Below are positions 63,938-64,000 of a stretch of 64,000 nucleotides of DNA, one piece after another. The position numbers and the translations under genes are program-made. Source of the DNA: CAVTWH01 sp963738365 (lineage in GTDB: Bacteria > Actinomycetota > Actinomycetes > Mycobacteriales > Micromonosporaceae); contig CAVTWH010000007.1 in the NCBI GenBank assembly GCA_963738365.1, forward strand, positions 806,001 to 870,000, read 5' to 3'. Under the pieces are notes generated by a model that saw nothing but the letters and a program-made list of their open reading frames with translations, had not been told where the DNA came from and did no database searches. Every line of letters begins with the position of its first letter. The first letter of the stretch is position 1.

Positions 63938-64000
63938 ATGCCGCTTACCCCGGCCGACGTACACAACGTCGCCTTCAAGAAGCCACCGATCGGCAAACGG
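63938..64000 (+). CDS. divIVA: DivIVA/Wag31 N-terminus, cut by window end
   Basis: The ATG after GAGGAGTTTCG encodes MPLTPADVHNVAFKKPPIGK, the typical start of actinobacterial DivIVA (Wag31), the polar-growth scaffold. Only 21 codons are in the window. The 61-nt gap before it has no clear promoter. Confidence 0.9.
   Translation, partial: MPLTPADVHNVAFKKPPIGKR

Overview
The window is GC-rich, dense with GTG starts and ATGA/GTGA stop-start overlaps. It carries an actinobacterial division and cell-wall (dcw) cluster ending in sepF, yggT and divIVA. Gene content points to a filamentous actinomycete, most likely Micromonosporaceae: meso-DAP-type MurE, MurT/GatD, an F420-type LLM oxidoreductase, an ImuA'/ImuB/DnaE2 mutasome, and a MurL-type epimerase inside the dcw cluster. 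The family assignment is inference. No rRNA, tRNA, CRISPR array or insertion sequence was found.

Left third (1-16.4 kb), mostly minus strand. hpnC and a partial hpnD (squalene/phytoene-synthase type) run off the left edge, divergent from a PucR-type regulator. Next come a PAP2 phosphatase fused to a wax-ester-synthase/DGAT domain, a DMT transporter and an SDR, then plus-strand metF and a CDP-alcohol phosphatidyltransferase. Two remnants of an Rpn/PD-(D/E)XK-like family follow. A carotenoid locus (YbaK, CrtA-like, GNAT, CruF-like, glycosyltransferase, CrtI-like) is read leftwards. Its reading frames are broken by many single-base shifts between about 10.6 and 14.1 kb.

Middle (16.4-35.7 kb). 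An EamA transporter diverges from a P-loop kinase and an LLM oxidoreductase. Then comes an SOS operon: a perfect LexA box, an unusual chain of five strong hairpins, a SAV_6107-type HEPN protein, ImuA', ImuB and DnaE2 (two frameshifts). A secreted GH16-CBM13 glucanase (two frameshifts) has a LacI-type operator. A methyltransferase, an alkaline-phosphatase-like enzyme, DinB and a DUF3040 protein follow, then a minus-strand MoxR-DUF58-transglutaminase operon.

Right part (35.7-64 kb). leuS is preceded by a complete-looking leucine attenuator: a leader peptide with Leu codons, alternative stems and a T6 terminator. A minus-strand operon murT-gatD-TVP38-propeller protein amidates lipid II and shares an intergenic region with mraZ. 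The dcw cluster then runs mraZ, rsmH, ftsL, ftsI, murE, murF, mraY, murL, murD, ftsW, murG, murC, ftsQ, ftsZ, yggS, sepF, yggT, divIVA (partial). MurL together with a MurD whose glutamate-pocket motifs deviate implies that L-Glu is added first and epimerised on the nucleotide peptide.

Three recurrent themes stand out. (i) Many genes have a TANNNT -10 hexamer exactly 6-8 nt before the start codon, predicting leaderless mRNAs. (ii) Short tandem repeats follow, or contain, stop codons at three gene ends. (iii) Several intergenic regions contain very long inverted repeats.
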